Origin: Scilla litardierei
Taxonomy: Eukaryota > Streptophyta > Magnoliopsida > Asparagales > Asparagaceae
Reading direction: 5' to 3'
Length of the DNA stretch: 64,000 bases
NCBI GenBank assembly: GCA_030789695.1
Contig: CM061132.1
Location: forward strand, 28,429,858 to 28,493,857
Part shown: in pieces, positions 32,696-43,930 of the stretch
Layout of the letters: each line of letters opens with the position of its first letter
How positions within the stretch are numbered: the first letter of the stretch is position 1
The notes under the pieces: generated by a model
The model's database searches: none
Told to the model about the DNA's origin: nothing
The model's input: the letters and a program-made list of their open reading frames with translations, nothing else
Translations under genes and position numbers: made by a program

Positions 32696-33784
32696 TCTCC
32701 CACTCACACTTGAGGGGATTGTAAGAGAACGTCTTTCCCTTAGTTCTTTCATCTATCATACCGAGAAATAGACCGTGCGACCGTCATGTGCGTAGAGTCT
32801 GTTGTTGTGCACTTGTTAGAGATACACAACGACCTCGAAGGTGCAAAGTTGAGTAGTTCAACGCATGCTTTACCCTAGATTATTTCTTCACATTTCTTAT
32901 ACTTTATATTTAACAATTGAATCCCATCTGGATTACAATTGGCTGGCCAGCTTTGAATCATTAAAGTCTAAATGCGAATATGAAATCAATCTTCCTCTTC
33001 TTGCGAACCTTCTGATCTTGACTTGATTCGCTTTTCTAACGTGCCCCGCCGAGCCGAATTATCATAGCCCATTAGCAACACGCTAAGATAGCGATCATCT
33101 CGTCAAATCTAAAGGAACCAATTGGAGTCCTTGAGGGTAAGAGTTAAGACCCGTGTGGCCTTTGAGTCTCACATAATAGCAAACACTATTGCTACTAACT
33201 CAGTGGTCGAAATGCATACGTGGTATGAACACGTATTACAACATCACTCCTTTCCCAGGGAGAGTATGTCTTAATGATGTTGTACGGATGAAAAGATCAG
33301 ACACCACAGTGCCTATCCTTTTTGAGTCCCCTTACTACTCGTGAAATATTCACGGACTCTCATCATGCATAAGACAGATAGGATTTAAAAATCCTATGAG
33401 ATCTCTTTCAAATATCCTTGTGATACAGATCTCAGATCTTTTGTAAGCATCCATGTGATGCAGATCTTTCATTCGACTATTTTGTTTAAGTCACGACTCT
33501 AAATCATTTGTCTAATGATTTTGACTTTAAACTAGTCTCATCTTTATCTTATCCATCTGATAAGATAAGGCGGTTGCTCATGTGAGAGAGCCAACCTTAA
33601 TCTGTCCGACATACATACAATAAAATAGATGAGACTTAAACACAAATGTATAAAATCATTTGTAAGAAACTTGTATGCAATATATAAAAGAACTTCTTTC
33701 TTTTATTAAACTTTGATCTTCTATAGACATGGGAAATATTACAAGATACAGCTCAGCACCTACGCATTCCCATAGATGATAAGT
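32696..33784 (-). other. element C untranslated region between pol and 3' LTR
   Basis: About 1.1 kb with no coding potential. On the minus strand it is AT-rich and ends in the GTGGGAGA polypurine tract next to the LTR. Confidence 0.7.
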
Positions 33785-35866
33785 GTTTGTAGAACACATC
33801 TCGGGGGATCGCCTTAGTAAGGGGATCCGCTATCATCTCATGCGTGGATATGTATCATATGTCTACTTCCTTCTGTTTGTCATAGTCCTTCGCAAACTTG
33901 AATCGAATATCAATGTGTTTGGTCTTACAATGAAATTTAGGATCTTTGACATAAGCAATCGAAGCTTGACTATCACTGTATATAGGAACAGTGCTCGAGT
34001 CAGTGGCATTCGTCAGCCTGTCTAAGAATTTCCTAAGCCAAACAGCTTCTTGGACCGCCATGCTGAATGCTACGAATTCGGCTTCCATGGTTGTTAGGGC
34101 GATGCAGGTTTGCTTCTTGCTGCTCCAGGATATTGCACCATTCCCGAGCAAGTAAACAAAGCCTGAGGTAGATCTTCGCTCGTCTAGATCACCCGCCCAA
34201 TCAGCATCGGTATAGCCTTCGAGTCTCAAGGTTTTGCCTTGATAGCATAACGCATAGTCCGCAGTCCCTTTGAGGTATCTTAATATCATCTTCACCGCTT
34301 TCCAGTGTGCCTGTCCTGGGTTGGATTGGTAACGGCTTACCATACCAACAGCATAGCAAATGTCCGGTCTGGTACACATCATGGCGTACATCAGACTCCC
34401 GACAGCACTGGAGTATGGAACTTTTTCCATAGCTTTCTTTTCTTTTGGATCTTTGAGACACATTTCCAAACATAGACCCTCGCCTTTGCTTATCGGAGTA
34501 TCAATTGGCTTGCAGTCCTGCATATTAAACCGTTCTAAAACTTTCTTTATATATGTCTCTTGAGAGAGAGAAAGAAGTTTCTTGGAACGATTCCTTGAGA
34601 TCTTAACCCCAAGGATATATGCAACTTCACCCATGTCTTTCATCTCAAAGACGGATGAAAGCCAAGCTTTGATATCCAAGATAAGACGCTTATCATTTCC
34701 GGCTATAAGTATGTCATCTACATAAAGAGACATAATTACATACTTGTTTTTAATCCTCTTAATATATACGCAGTTGTCTTCGTCGAGCATGGAGAAACCA
34801 TACGACAAAACGACTTCTTGAAAGCGCATATACCACTGCCTTGAGGATTGTTTAAGACCATATATGGATTTACGAAGTTTACAAACCTTATGTTTGTTTT
34901 CTTCTTGTACAAACCCGTTTGGTTGTTCCATGTAGATCTCCTCATCTAGTTCTCCGTTAAGAAAAGCAGTCTTTACATCCATCTGATGTAATTCGAGGTC
35001 CAAACAAGCCACCATTGCCAGAATTAAGCGAATGGAGGTAAAACGCACGACAGGAGAGAAAGTCTCTTCGTAGTCTATTCCTTCCTGTTGCGTGAAACCT
35101 TTCGCAACAAGGCGAGCTTTATATTTCTCGATGGAGCCATCAGCCTTATGCTTGATTTTGAGAACCCACTTGTTCCCAATGGCTTTACGTCCCTTAGGTA
35201 AATCAACCAAGTCCCAGACTTGGTTTGTTTTCATGGATTGAAGTTCTTCTTCCATTGCCGCTATCCATTTATCTTTAGCAGGGCATGTGACTGCCTGTTT
35301 GAAATTTGCAGGTTCGTCATCATCTTGTAGTAATGTCATGAATGTTTGAGGAAATTCATCCTCAAATCTCAGAGGTGTTAGCCTCGTTCGATTACTACGT
35401 CTTGTTTGAGTTTGATCACTCCCACTTGGAATGACATCACTCCCACTTGGAATAACATCACTCCCACTCGGAATAGGATTGGTATCGTTCGTATCATTCA
35501 TTGGTGAAGTTTGAAACGTATTTTCTTCTTCACCAAGAATTCTCCTACTCGAACGTTCCGATCCTTCTTGATCCCAAGTCTCAAACAAGGATAAGTCTTG
35601 ACTTATCTCACCCTGTCTTGGAAACTCATTTTCCAAGAAGACAACATCCCTCGATTCGAATTCTATAAGACCCCCATTGTCCTCTTGACCGACGAAAGCA
35701 TATCCTTTGGAGTTTTCAGCGTATCGGATGAAGATACATTTCCTCCCACGTGGCCCTAGTTTGCCATATTTGTGAGAGGATAAATGTGCGTAAGAGGCAC
35801 AACCCCAAGGTTTTAGAATGCTTAAGTCTGGAGTTCTATTGTTCCACAACTCATAAGGAGTAGAAC
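33785..35866 (-). pseudogene. element C pol, distal part: integrase C-terminus, reverse transcriptase, RNase H
   Basis: The long open stretch runs from 35849 to a TGA at 33855 (664 codons). It begins WNNRTPDLSILKPWGCASYAH, the usual integrase C-terminal block. A tandem IPSGSDV repeat lies at about 128-145. RT follows, with D291 in the MDVKTAFLNG motif and YVDD at 376-379. RNase H has Asp548 (YTDAD), Glu589 and Asp626 (YSDSQ). After the TGA the frame continues about 20 codons (THEMIADPLTKAIPRDVF), so the stop looks like a premature Arg-codon C-to-T change. It is separated from the upstream ORF by a one-base loss. All catalytic residues are present. Confidence 0.9.
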
Positions 35867-37843
35867 TTACCGCTTCGAGGGTACACGGTTTAAGATGAAT
35901 GCTGCCGTCAATAATGTATCACCCCAAAAGGTGATAGGCAAATTTGCCTGAGACATCATTGATCGGACCATTTCCATCAATGTCCTATTTCTTCTTTCCG
36001 CAACACCGTTTTGTTGCGGAGTATAAGGCATAGTTATTTGATGAACTATGCCTTTTTCATCACAGAGTTCCTTAAAACTCGTTGATTGATATTCTCCACC
36101 CCGATCGGTTCGCAAGACCTTTATCTTGCGATCTAGTTGATATTCCATTAAACTCATATAGTTTTTGAAGCAATTTAAAGCTTCATGTTTGTGGGAAATC
36201 AAATAGATGTGACCGAAACGAGTGAAATCATCAATGAAGGTGATGAAATAGGACTTCCCGCGTCTTGTCTTAACATTCATTGGACCGCAAATGTCCGAAT
36301 GGATAAGCTGTAATTGAACTTCGGCCCTTGTGCCAGTTCCAAACGGCTTGCGACAAGTTTTCCCTACAAGACAATGTTCGCAAGTTGGCATTTCAACTTT
36401 TGAAACATCAGATAGCAAGCCACTTTTGGCAAGTCTATCCATTCTAGTTGGTCCAATATGACCAAGTCTTGCATGCCAACAAATGATCTCAGATTCAGAG
36501 TTAGAAGCATTTGTCAAATGGAAACTTTCATTTATGGAAGAAGAATCATCATACATTGTATTTAAAACAATTAATCCATTACAAACATTACCCGATCCAA
36601 TTAAAGAACTATTACAAACAAGGTCAACCTTCTGTTTATAGAACCTCCATTCATAATCTAAAGACATTAACATGACCACGGATACGATATTTCTTCTAAT
36701 ATCTGGAGCAAAGAGGACGTCGTGCAATAATAAAGTCCAGCCGTTGTCGAGAACTAGCTTGCATGTTCCGACGCCTTTGACTTCAACACGTGTGTTGTTG
36801 CCGACGTATATCCACTTTGTTCCTTGAGTTATCTTTCGATACTCTACGAAGAACCGTCTGTCCTTCGCTACGTGGTCTGTGGCCCCTGAATCAATCAACC
36901 AAAAATAGTTAGATTCAGCAAGAAACATGGAACTAGAAACACATATGTAACTAGCCCTACAAGTTACCTTATCACTTCCATCCGTACACTTACGGGCGAA
37001 GTGACCGTACTTGTTGCACTTAAAGCACTTGATCTTCTTCAAGTTTTTCTTCTTTGAGTGCACATTCTTTTGCCACTTTTTGTTCTTAGTCTTCTTTGAG
37101 GTTTCCGGTTCTTGCTTTCGTTCGTTCACAAACCTTAAGCGTTTATTCTTCCGCTTATTTCCTCCATGTGAGGAACTAGCGGCCACGTGCACTTCTGCAC
37201 TTGATTTTGCGGCTTGAATCCGCTCTTCCTCGAGTTCGAGGTGTTTCGATACATCGCTTAAAGTTTTAATGCACTCATTATGAGTGAGGTGCATTTTCAT
37301 GTTATCCCAGCTATCTGGGAGTGAACGAATGACTGCTTGGATTTGCTGTTCATCAGACAGCGTAACACCCGCATCCTTCAATTCAGATATGAGATTCGCC
37401 ATGTGGCGGAGATGCTTTTTCATAGAATGATCTCGCCGCATCTTGTACGAATCAAATTGAATATTTAAGGAGCGGAGTTTGGTAACCGAAGTTCCACCAA
37501 ACTTTATCTCTAGCTCAGACCATATGTCTTTGGCTAGGTCGAATTCCCGAAATAGACGCATTATGTCATTGTCCATGGCGGACAGTAACGTAATACGTGC
37601 TATTTTGTTCTTTCGAGTCCAAGTATCATAATCTTCCCGGTCCCTCTTGTGTTGGGCCGTATTGCCCAACTCAGGTTCTTCCATTATGTTTTGGAGTGTT
37701 TCGAGCACATCTTGCTCCTCCAAAACATATTGGATTTTAATTGACCAAAGTTTATAATTGTCGCCGTTGAGCTTTTCATCTTTGTTAAGCTCTGCGACAA
37801 TGTTCTTAGAAGCGGTAGACATATTCGATTCAAAAAACTGCAA
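35867..37843 (-). CDS. element C gag, protease and integrase ORF (658 aa)
   Basis: Gag begins at ATG 37843; an alternative is Met8, MSTASKN. It carries the capsid block KLNGDNYKLWSIKIQYVLEEQ and a CCHC knuckle, C273-x2-C276-x4-H281-x4-C286, after a Lys-rich stretch (228-272). The protease motif DSGA is at 318-321. Integrase has the HHCC finger (H457, H462, C488, C491) and a D-D-35-E triad at D517, D580 and E616. The ORF stops at 35867 after NRVPSKR, where the next conserved block lies in the -1/+2 frame; one base has been lost. Copia elements normally make a single gag-pol polyprotein. The lineage is not assigned. Confidence 0.92.
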   Translation of the reverse strand: MQFFESNMSTASKNIVAELNKDEKLNGDNYKLWSIKIQYVLEEQDVLETLQNIMEEPELGNTAQHKRDREDYDTWTRKNKIARITLLSAMDNDIMRLFREFDLAKDIWSELEIKFGGTSVTKLRSLNIQFDSYKMRRDHSMKKHLRHMANLISELKDAGVTLSDEQQIQAVIRSLPDSWDNMKMHLTHNECIKTLSDVSKHLELEEERIQAAKSSAEVHVAASSSHGGNKRKNKRLRFVNERKQEPETSKKTKNKKWQKNVHSKKKNLKKIKCFKCNKYGHFARKCTDGSDKVTCRASYICVSSSMFLAESNYFWLIDSGATDHVAKDRRFFVEYRKITQGTKWIYVGNNTRVEVKGVGTCKLVLDNGWTLLLHDVLFAPDIRRNIVSVVMLMSLDYEWRFYKQKVDLVCNSSLIGSGNVCNGLIVLNTMYDDSSSINESFHLTNASNSESEIICWHARLGHIGPTRMDRLAKSGLLSDVSKVEMPTCEHCLVGKTCRKPFGTGTRAEVQLQLIHSDICGPMNVKTRRGKSYFITFIDDFTRFGHIYLISHKHEALNCFKNYMSLMEYQLDRKIKVLRTDRGGEYQSTSFKELCDEKGIVHQITMPYTPQQNGVAERRNRTLMEMVRSMMSQANLPITFWGDTLLTAAFILNRVPSKR

Positions 37844-39465
37844 AGAAAATGAAAAACACGATCAAAATTCAATGCATAAAGTTTCGATTCTTTAAACACT
37901 TGATAAGTTCATTGGATGCGTTGAAATGTTACTCTAGAATCGAGAAGTTCACTACGTTCCCAACTACCATCTAGAAGTAACTTTCAAAGTATCCCTCTTA
38001 CTTATCTCAAGTAAAAAGAAATCAGAAATGATACCCGTATGGTACCAGCAGCGGAAAAATACTTTTGAAAAACATATCTTTCAAAATAGAATAGGTGAGA
38101 GTTAGCGCAAAGAATTTTAGCGCAACAATTGCCAAGCCACGAGACCTGTTCTACACACCCATGGGTTAGATAACCATGGCCGGATCGTGGTAGGACTTGG
38201 AATTCTAAATTGCGCTATCCCGATTAAGGACGGGACATAACCTATTTGAAAAATACCTTTTTCAAAAATTTGAAAACACATTGGCTAATCTCCGTAGAGT
38301 AGAGCACAACGTTATAAGTTCATTGGCTAATCTCCGTAGAGTAGAGCACAATGACATGGCTAATCTCGCATGAAGTAGAGCATTACGGCTAATCTTCAAG
38401 GAGTAGAGCACTACGGCTAATCTCGCATGAAGTAGAGCACTATGGCTAATCTTCAAGGAGTAGAGCCCAATGAAAAAACTTCATTAAAACGTTAGCCCCG
38501 TATGGGCTAGTCGGCACTGTGGTTAGCCCCGTATGGGCTAATCGGCACATTCGAGTTTGGCCAAGGCCTTTTGTCACCCCGTATGGGTCAGTAGGCAAGT
38601 TTGCAATCGACCCAGACCTTCTGTCGGATTGGTCGACCAAAAACACCAAATTGGTCGACCAATTTTTGGTCTGCAACATCTTCCCGGCCAGGGCCTCTGC
38701 CCTGGCCGGGGCTTGGCCAAGGGGCCGGCCAGGGCCTCTGCCCTGGCCGGCCAGGGGCCCTGGCCCCTCGGCCAGGGCCCTGGCCGAGGCCGGCCAGGGC
38801 CGGCCATGCCCTGGCCGAGGCCAGGGCGCCGGCCATGGCCGGCCTGGCCATGGCCGGCCACTGCCGGCCTGGCCATGGCCGGCCATGGCTTGGCCATGGC
38901 CGGTCATGGCCAAGGCCATTTTGGGCATTGGCCGGCCATGGCCCCTTTGGCCATGGCCGGCCACCCCCTTGAATGGGGTTGCCGCACACATTCCTCCCCC
39001 TTGATGGGGTGGTCGCCGGTGGTTATTGGCCGTAGCCAACCCCCTCCGCAAGTGGAGGGGGGGTGCATGGCCTTCATAGCCCATTTGGCCATGGTGCACA
39101 TGCACCAAATTTCATCTTACCCGATGGAAATAACTACCATCATCTTCCTCGATGAAGCACCCGTTCGTCGATGAAGCACCCGTTCGTCGAGAAATTAGTT
39201 ATTTTCTAATGGCCGTGTGCCAAAAATGAAAAATAACATACTACGTGAACGGTCGGTTCTTCCCGTCACGGAGAGTTCCTACCATATCTGTAATGATAGG
39301 AGACCCTAACGTGAAAAGAACAACCGCTGCGTTCTCTTCGTCACGAAGCGTTCCTACCATATCCGTAATGGTAGGAGACCCATTCGTGAAAAAGACAACG
39401 ACTCGTTCATAGTTTCGACGGGACGACGGTTTGACCGGGGCGAACCCATATGGCTCCGATACCAA
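37844..39465 (-). repeat. element C leader with three repeat blocks
   Basis: Between the primer site and gag lie about 1.6 kb without coding function. At 38280-38470, GGCTAATCTCCGTAGAGTAGAGCA-type units of 25-40 bp repeat about six times. At 38492-38600, AGCCCCGTATGGGCT hairpins repeat. At 38690-38960, GGCCAGGGC and GGCCATGGCCGGCC runs form a GC-rich, strongly self-complementary block. At 39240-39400 a segment of about 80 bp with TTCCTACCATAT and AATG(A/G)TAGGAGACCC is duplicated. Long ORFs here are composition artefacts. Confidence 0.8.
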
Positions 39466-40069
39466 TGTAGGAACCTGCCAAAACAGAGTTAGGATCGATA
39501 ATTAAAGTTGAGACTTACGCTTGCGTATGCGGAACGGTAGTCTCGGAACTTTGCCTTCGGATTCGCCACGACGGATCGAGTCTTCTCACGAACGGAGTAA
39601 GGCTACTAATCCACAATCTAAATCTCTATTTTAGATTAAGAACTTGGATAGAGGAAGAGAAAGGATTTCTGCAGAGCTTCGCTAGAATGAAGTTGCATGC
39701 ATGAATGCCATGCAAAAGGTGTGAGAAATGACTTACCCTTGGGTCTTATTTATAGCCCCCAAGGTAGTTATTTTAGGGTAAGTTGTTCCTTTGGAACAAC
39801 TTAATTAAGGTGTACCATGATACATGGCACATTATAAGCTTAAGTTGTACCATATGCATGGTACAACATAAGCTTAAGATATTCCCCCTTTATTAGCCAT
39901 ATGTCGCATGCACTTATGCATATATAAAGCGACTTTCCTACTCATCCAGAGATCCTCTCCGCAAGGGAACAGATTCCCTTTGCACACGACTTCATGTACG
40001 CGACGTTCGAGGTCCGTATTCCCTCGTACATCCCCTACAAGGGTGTACAAACGTCTTCCATATCCAACA
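39466..40069 (-). repeat. 5' LTR of element C
   Basis: Same length as 32092-32695, with four differences seen by eye. Three are transitions and one is at the terminal TGT(T/A). The TATAAATAAG element is at 39745-39754. Confidence 0.93.
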
Positions 40070-40074
40070 TTTTG

Positions 40075-40891
40075 GGCTTGATATAGGATTCATATATATA
40101 TGAGTGTGCTGCCTTTCTTGAGAACTCTTGACAACATTTGATAAACTCTTGATTCTATAGAAAATCTCAAGAGATCAATAAGTCACTCTCAAGCTCCCTC
40201 ATTTCCCTCTATTTGAGCATTCATCTTTCTTCATGCATTGAAGTCCAGCTCAAGGAAAATCATCCAAGTGCTCTCAAGCATATTCCAACACTTGGAGATC
40301 CTCTTCCATGCCTTGCATTCATTCATGAGTAAGCATCTCAAGGCATAGGTAAGAGTATTTATTTTACAGGGTGTAAATTGCTTTCCTATTTCTCTTTGTG
40401 GGATTAGGACACTCTCTTTGTGGGAGTCTCTCTCTTTATGGGAGGTTGTCTCTTTGTGGGACTTGGGAATTCTCTTTGTGGGAATTAACTCTCTTTGTGG
40501 GAGTTCGTGTGTCCTAGTGTAGGGCTAACCCTAATTCTCTGGGTGGGAGTTAATGATTCTCTGTGTGGAAATCTTGATCATTGTGTAGGATTGGTTGGGT
40601 CCTTGTGTAGGGCATAAATCCTCTTTGTGGGGTATCTCTTTGTGGGATTTGTATTCACTTCTCTGTGTGGGAATATAGTGAATATTGATGTGGCTGGATG
40701 TACCCAAGTTTGGGGAACCAGGGTAATTCTTTGTGTTTGCGTTTGAATTGATTGTGCCATTTAATTCCTCTTGCATTTATAATTCCGCATTTGCAAGTTA
40801 AATTTTATTTAGACAATTTTATTGTCATTACACTATTCACCCCCCCTCTAGTGTGTGTTGTTAGTATTGCTAGGGTTAGACGATCCCTACA
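40075..40891 (+). repeat. element B 5' LTR, second part (TATA, R, U5)
   Basis: It starts just after the target duplication of C and includes the TATATATATGAG core promoter near 40092. From 40380 to 40680 it holds many copies of TCTCTTTGTGGGA and relatives. It ends CACTATTCACCCCCCCTCTAGTG...GATCCCTACA. The same arrangement is intact in the 3' LTR at 44920-45741. Confidence 0.88.
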
Positions 40892-40893
40892 AT

Positions 40894-40905
40894 TGGTATC
40901 GGAGC
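40894..40905 (+). promoter_or_regulatory. primer-binding site of element B
   Basis: TGGTATCGGAGC lies two bases after the LTR end. It is a tRNA-iMet-type site with G for A at one position compared with the gag-only element. Confidence 0.85.
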
Positions 40906-40927
40906 GAGGTTAAAGCATACTGCAACA

Positions 40928-42925
40928 ATGGCATTCAACGACTCATCCGCGTCTCATGAAGAAGGTCACTCAACCGTTCGACCCCCGCTCTTCAACGGAA
41001 CCAACTATCCGAGTTGGAAGATCAGAATGATGATCTATATGGAGGGTCAAGACCTATGGGACATCACGGAGGTGCCATTTGAGAAGCCCACTACTCCTGC
41101 GGCTTCAAGGACAAAGGCGGAAAAGGACTCAATCAAGTTCAATGCGAGAGCTATGAATGCATTACATTGTGCTCTCTCTGCTAGTGAGTTCAACCGCATC
41201 TCCATGTGCAAAACGGCAAATGATATTTGGCACACCTTGGAGATTTGTCATGAAGGGACAACGAAGGTAAAGAAATCTAAACAAACTGTGTTTAGATCTA
41301 AATATGAAATGTTTAAGATGCAGGAAGGCGAACGCATTTCAGAGATGTTTACAAGGTTCACCGATATCGTGAACGCTTTGGAGGGTCTCGGGAAGACAAT
41401 TTCCCAAGAGGATCGTGTAGAGAAGATCCTAGACTCTCTCACACCTCGTTGGGAGTCAAAGGCCAACGGAATTTTGGAGTCTTATGACACATCCAAATAT
41501 ACCGTTGAGGAATGCATTGGGAATCTCATGGCGTATGAAGTAAAGCTTCAACACAAGAAGGAGATTCATCCAACAAAGCCCGAGAAGCTAGAAAAACAAA
41601 AGGGAGTTGCATTCCATGCCAAGGAGGAGCCAATCAAGTGGAGAAAGAAATTCCATCGCGAAGCTCCTAGCGAAGAAGATGAGCAAGAAGATGCAAGTGG
41701 AGAAGAAATTGAGGAACTTACCGAGCAATTCAAAGCTTTCCTCAAATGCAAGCAAGGTAAGTCTTTGTCAAAGTTTGCCTCCAATTCTAACAAGGTTCCT
41801 ACTTGTTACACTTGCAGTGGAAAAGGTCACTTGTCCACCGAATGCCCTTCCAAACCCATTAAAGAAACTTACAAGGGTAAAGAGAAGAAGCATTGGAAAG
41901 GAAGGTCCAGGTCCAAAAATCACAAAAAGGGACTTGTCGGGACCTTTGATGATTCGAGTGAGGACACTTCTTGTACCGAAGAAGAGGATACAAAGGAGGA
42001 TGCTCACGCATGCTTTGTAGCCATGGATGTTCCTACTCCAATTCCCTTCGGATTAAACGAAGAAGAGTTGGATGCTTGGCTTGACGCATACAACTCCTAT
42101 GAGGATTCGCGCCTTGCGGCTAAGGAGGAGAAGTCGTCATCAAGCTCTTGCAAGGATGATAATGTTGTTGTTGTTGAGATCGAGGAAGAAAATATCTCAT
42201 ATGAGGAGCTCAAGTTCAAATTTGACTTGGCCTCCGAAAAGGCTATTAAGTGCATCAACTCTTACAATAAATTAAAAGCAAAATATAAGAGTGCTAAGAG
42301 TAGAATGCATAAACTAGTTATTGAAAGTGTAGTTCATGATGAAAGGCATGTTTATGACACTTGTGAGAAAGACACACTTCTTTCTCAAGTTAAGGAATTG
42401 AGCATTTCTAATGAAAATCTCATTGCTCAAAACCTTAGCTTAGATGCTCACATTCAACAACTTTCGTTGAAATGTGAAGAGGAATCCCGGAAGCTCATAA
42501 GCTTTGTGTATTCTAGGGATTCACTCCACGATTTGTTGGAAAAACAACATCCGGCAAATCATAGAGGATGTTTGGGTTATGTTCAAAATGTGGTTCCCAA
42601 ACCCACCTCTAATTCTTCTTATGGTGCAAATTCAAGAAATATTGCTAAAGCACCTAAGAAGAATCACCATGCTCTCTTGTACAACAATAACACTCACAAG
42701 AAGCATGTAGATCACAAGGTGATGAGGAAGAATGAAGAATCTTCATTTTTTGCTAAGAAGCAAAATCCTTATTCTTTGCATGCTAAGAAACTTGTTTCTA
42801 CACCTAAGCATGCCACATCCTTCCCTCTTGCTAAGGCAAAACCTTTGCCTAGGAAATCCTTGAGATTATGGATTCCCACTAAGGCTAGTGTGCAAGAGAG
42901 AGAGATATTTACATCAACTCTCTAG
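40928..42925 (+). CDS. Sirevirus-like Gag, 665 aa, intact
   Basis: The ATG is 22 nt after the primer site, the first in the transcript. Capsid-type residues 18-50 read PPLFNGTNYPSWKIRMMIYMEGQDLWD. A CCHC knuckle is at C293-x2-C296-x4-H301-x4-C306 (CYTCSGKGHLSTEC), followed by a basic stretch. Acidic Ser/Glu clusters (about 335-360 and 395-430) and a likely coiled coil (about 430-535) follow. The C-terminus is Lys/His-rich. The length and layout fit Sirevirus Gag, which would form the virus-like particle. The ORF is undamaged although no pol follows, so the element would need a helper. The C-terminal residues after KSLRLWIPTK probably mark the deleted gag-pol junction. Confidence 0.9.
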   Translation: MAFNDSSASHEEGHSTVRPPLFNGTNYPSWKIRMMIYMEGQDLWDITEVPFEKPTTPAASRTKAEKDSIKFNARAMNALHCALSASEFNRISMCKTANDIWHTLEICHEGTTKVKKSKQTVFRSKYEMFKMQEGERISEMFTRFTDIVNALEGLGKTISQEDRVEKILDSLTPRWESKANGILESYDTSKYTVEECIGNLMAYEVKLQHKKEIHPTKPEKLEKQKGVAFHAKEEPIKWRKKFHREAPSEEDEQEDASGEEIEELTEQFKAFLKCKQGKSLSKFASNSNKVPTCYTCSGKGHLSTECPSKPIKETYKGKEKKHWKGRSRSKNHKKGLVGTFDDSSEDTSCTEEEDTKEDAHACFVAMDVPTPIPFGLNEEELDAWLDAYNSYEDSRLAAKEEKSSSSSCKDDNVVVVEIEEENISYEELKFKFDLASEKAIKCINSYNKLKAKYKSAKSRMHKLVIESVVHDERHVYDTCEKDTLLSQVKELSISNENLIAQNLSLDAHIQQLSLKCEEESRKLISFVYSRDSLHDLLEKQHPANHRGCLGYVQNVVPKPTSNSSYGANSRNIAKAPKKNHHALLYNNNTHKKHVDHKVMRKNEESSFFAKKQNPYSLHAKKLVSTPKHATSFPLAKAKPLPRKSLRLWIPTKASVQEREIFTSTL

Positions 42926-43930
42926 TTAGGGATGTGATCACCTCGTGTGATTATGTTAGGAAATCAAACTCCTCTTGGGTTTGGTTACCTAATGTTTAGG
43001 TTCCTCACACATTTGCATATTGCATGGGTATTATGCTTCTATGTTTATTTTAAGCATACACATTGTTTGTGTGTGTTTCATGATTTTGAAAATAGTTTTT
43101 CAAATTTATTTCCTTTCATGAAAATTGGGACCTTAGGGTTTATTGACATACATGCATGATCCATGTGTATGTCAATGGGGGAGTTAATATAATATATGTT
43201 TAAATTATTTTAAGACATATTTTAACTCTCATTTCGGAGGTTTTTGTTTTGAGATCATTATTTATATTTGGTTATTTTGGGTCTCAAACCAAACCTCTTG
43301 TTTATTGCCAACTTGTCTCAGATCTCATTTTTTTGGCAATATAATTGTGTATCTTTGAAGCTTGATTTTTCCATATCTTGTGCTTTGATACACTTTTTAG
43401 GCCCATGGCTCCAATAATTAATTGGTATTAGATCCTAGAAGTCAAAAGTTGACCATTTCTATGATCTAGGGGGAGCATGTGATAGTGAATTGATACCCAC
43501 TAAATTTTATATTTGGTATCATACATATCTTTCTTTTCTTGCATATTGTCACATCTTGGTTAAGATGATAAAGGGGGATGTTATTGATGTCCACCTTTTT
43601 GACGATGCCAAGGGGGAGAGATATATGCATTATGTGATCATATCTATAGGGGGAGAGATATATACATATGCATATGGGGAAAGATATCTCTATAGGGAAG
43701 AGATATATGAGATTAGATAAACCATTCTTGTTTGCATGATTTTATACTTTGCAATTGGTTTATGTAATCCATGCCTATTATATGTCACCATGTTGTTATT
43801 GGTTTATGAGTATTTACCTTTGTGTAGCTCATTACTTAATTGGTGCATATAAGTAGGGGGAGATCATTGGCTTTGTGCTTTAATTCTTTATGATTTACAT
43901 AATGTGTGTCATCATCAAAAAGGGGGAGAT
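42926..43930 (+). promoter_or_regulatory. element B 3' untranslated region with repeated polypurine tracts
   Basis: AGGGGGAG or AAGGGGGA motifs occur near 43469, 43571, 43610, 43650, 43856 and 43919. The last abuts the 3' LTR and is the functional PPT candidate. Multiple PPTs are a recognised Sirevirus signature. There is no coding. Confidence 0.85.

Larger units (their letters stand above)
32092..40069 (-). mobile_element. element C: nearly intact Ty1-copia, 7978 bp, TSD TTTTG
   Basis: The LTRs (32092-32695 and 39466-40069) are each 604 bp. By eye they differ at only four positions. TTTTG occurs at 32087-32091 and 40070-40074. The primer site TTGGTATCGGAGCC follows the 5' LTR on the minus strand, and a GTGGGAGA tract precedes the 3' LTR. 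Gag-pol is present in full, broken by one frameshift and one late nonsense codon. It inserted in the 5' LTR of element B, about 20 bp upstream of the B TATA region. It is the youngest insertion of the nest. Confidence 0.95.

Noticed and set aside
38446..39174. 200-codon ORFs on both strands in the element C leader
   Set aside because: They are products of GGCC-rich repeats (HGRPWPA-like periodic peptides) upstream of gag.
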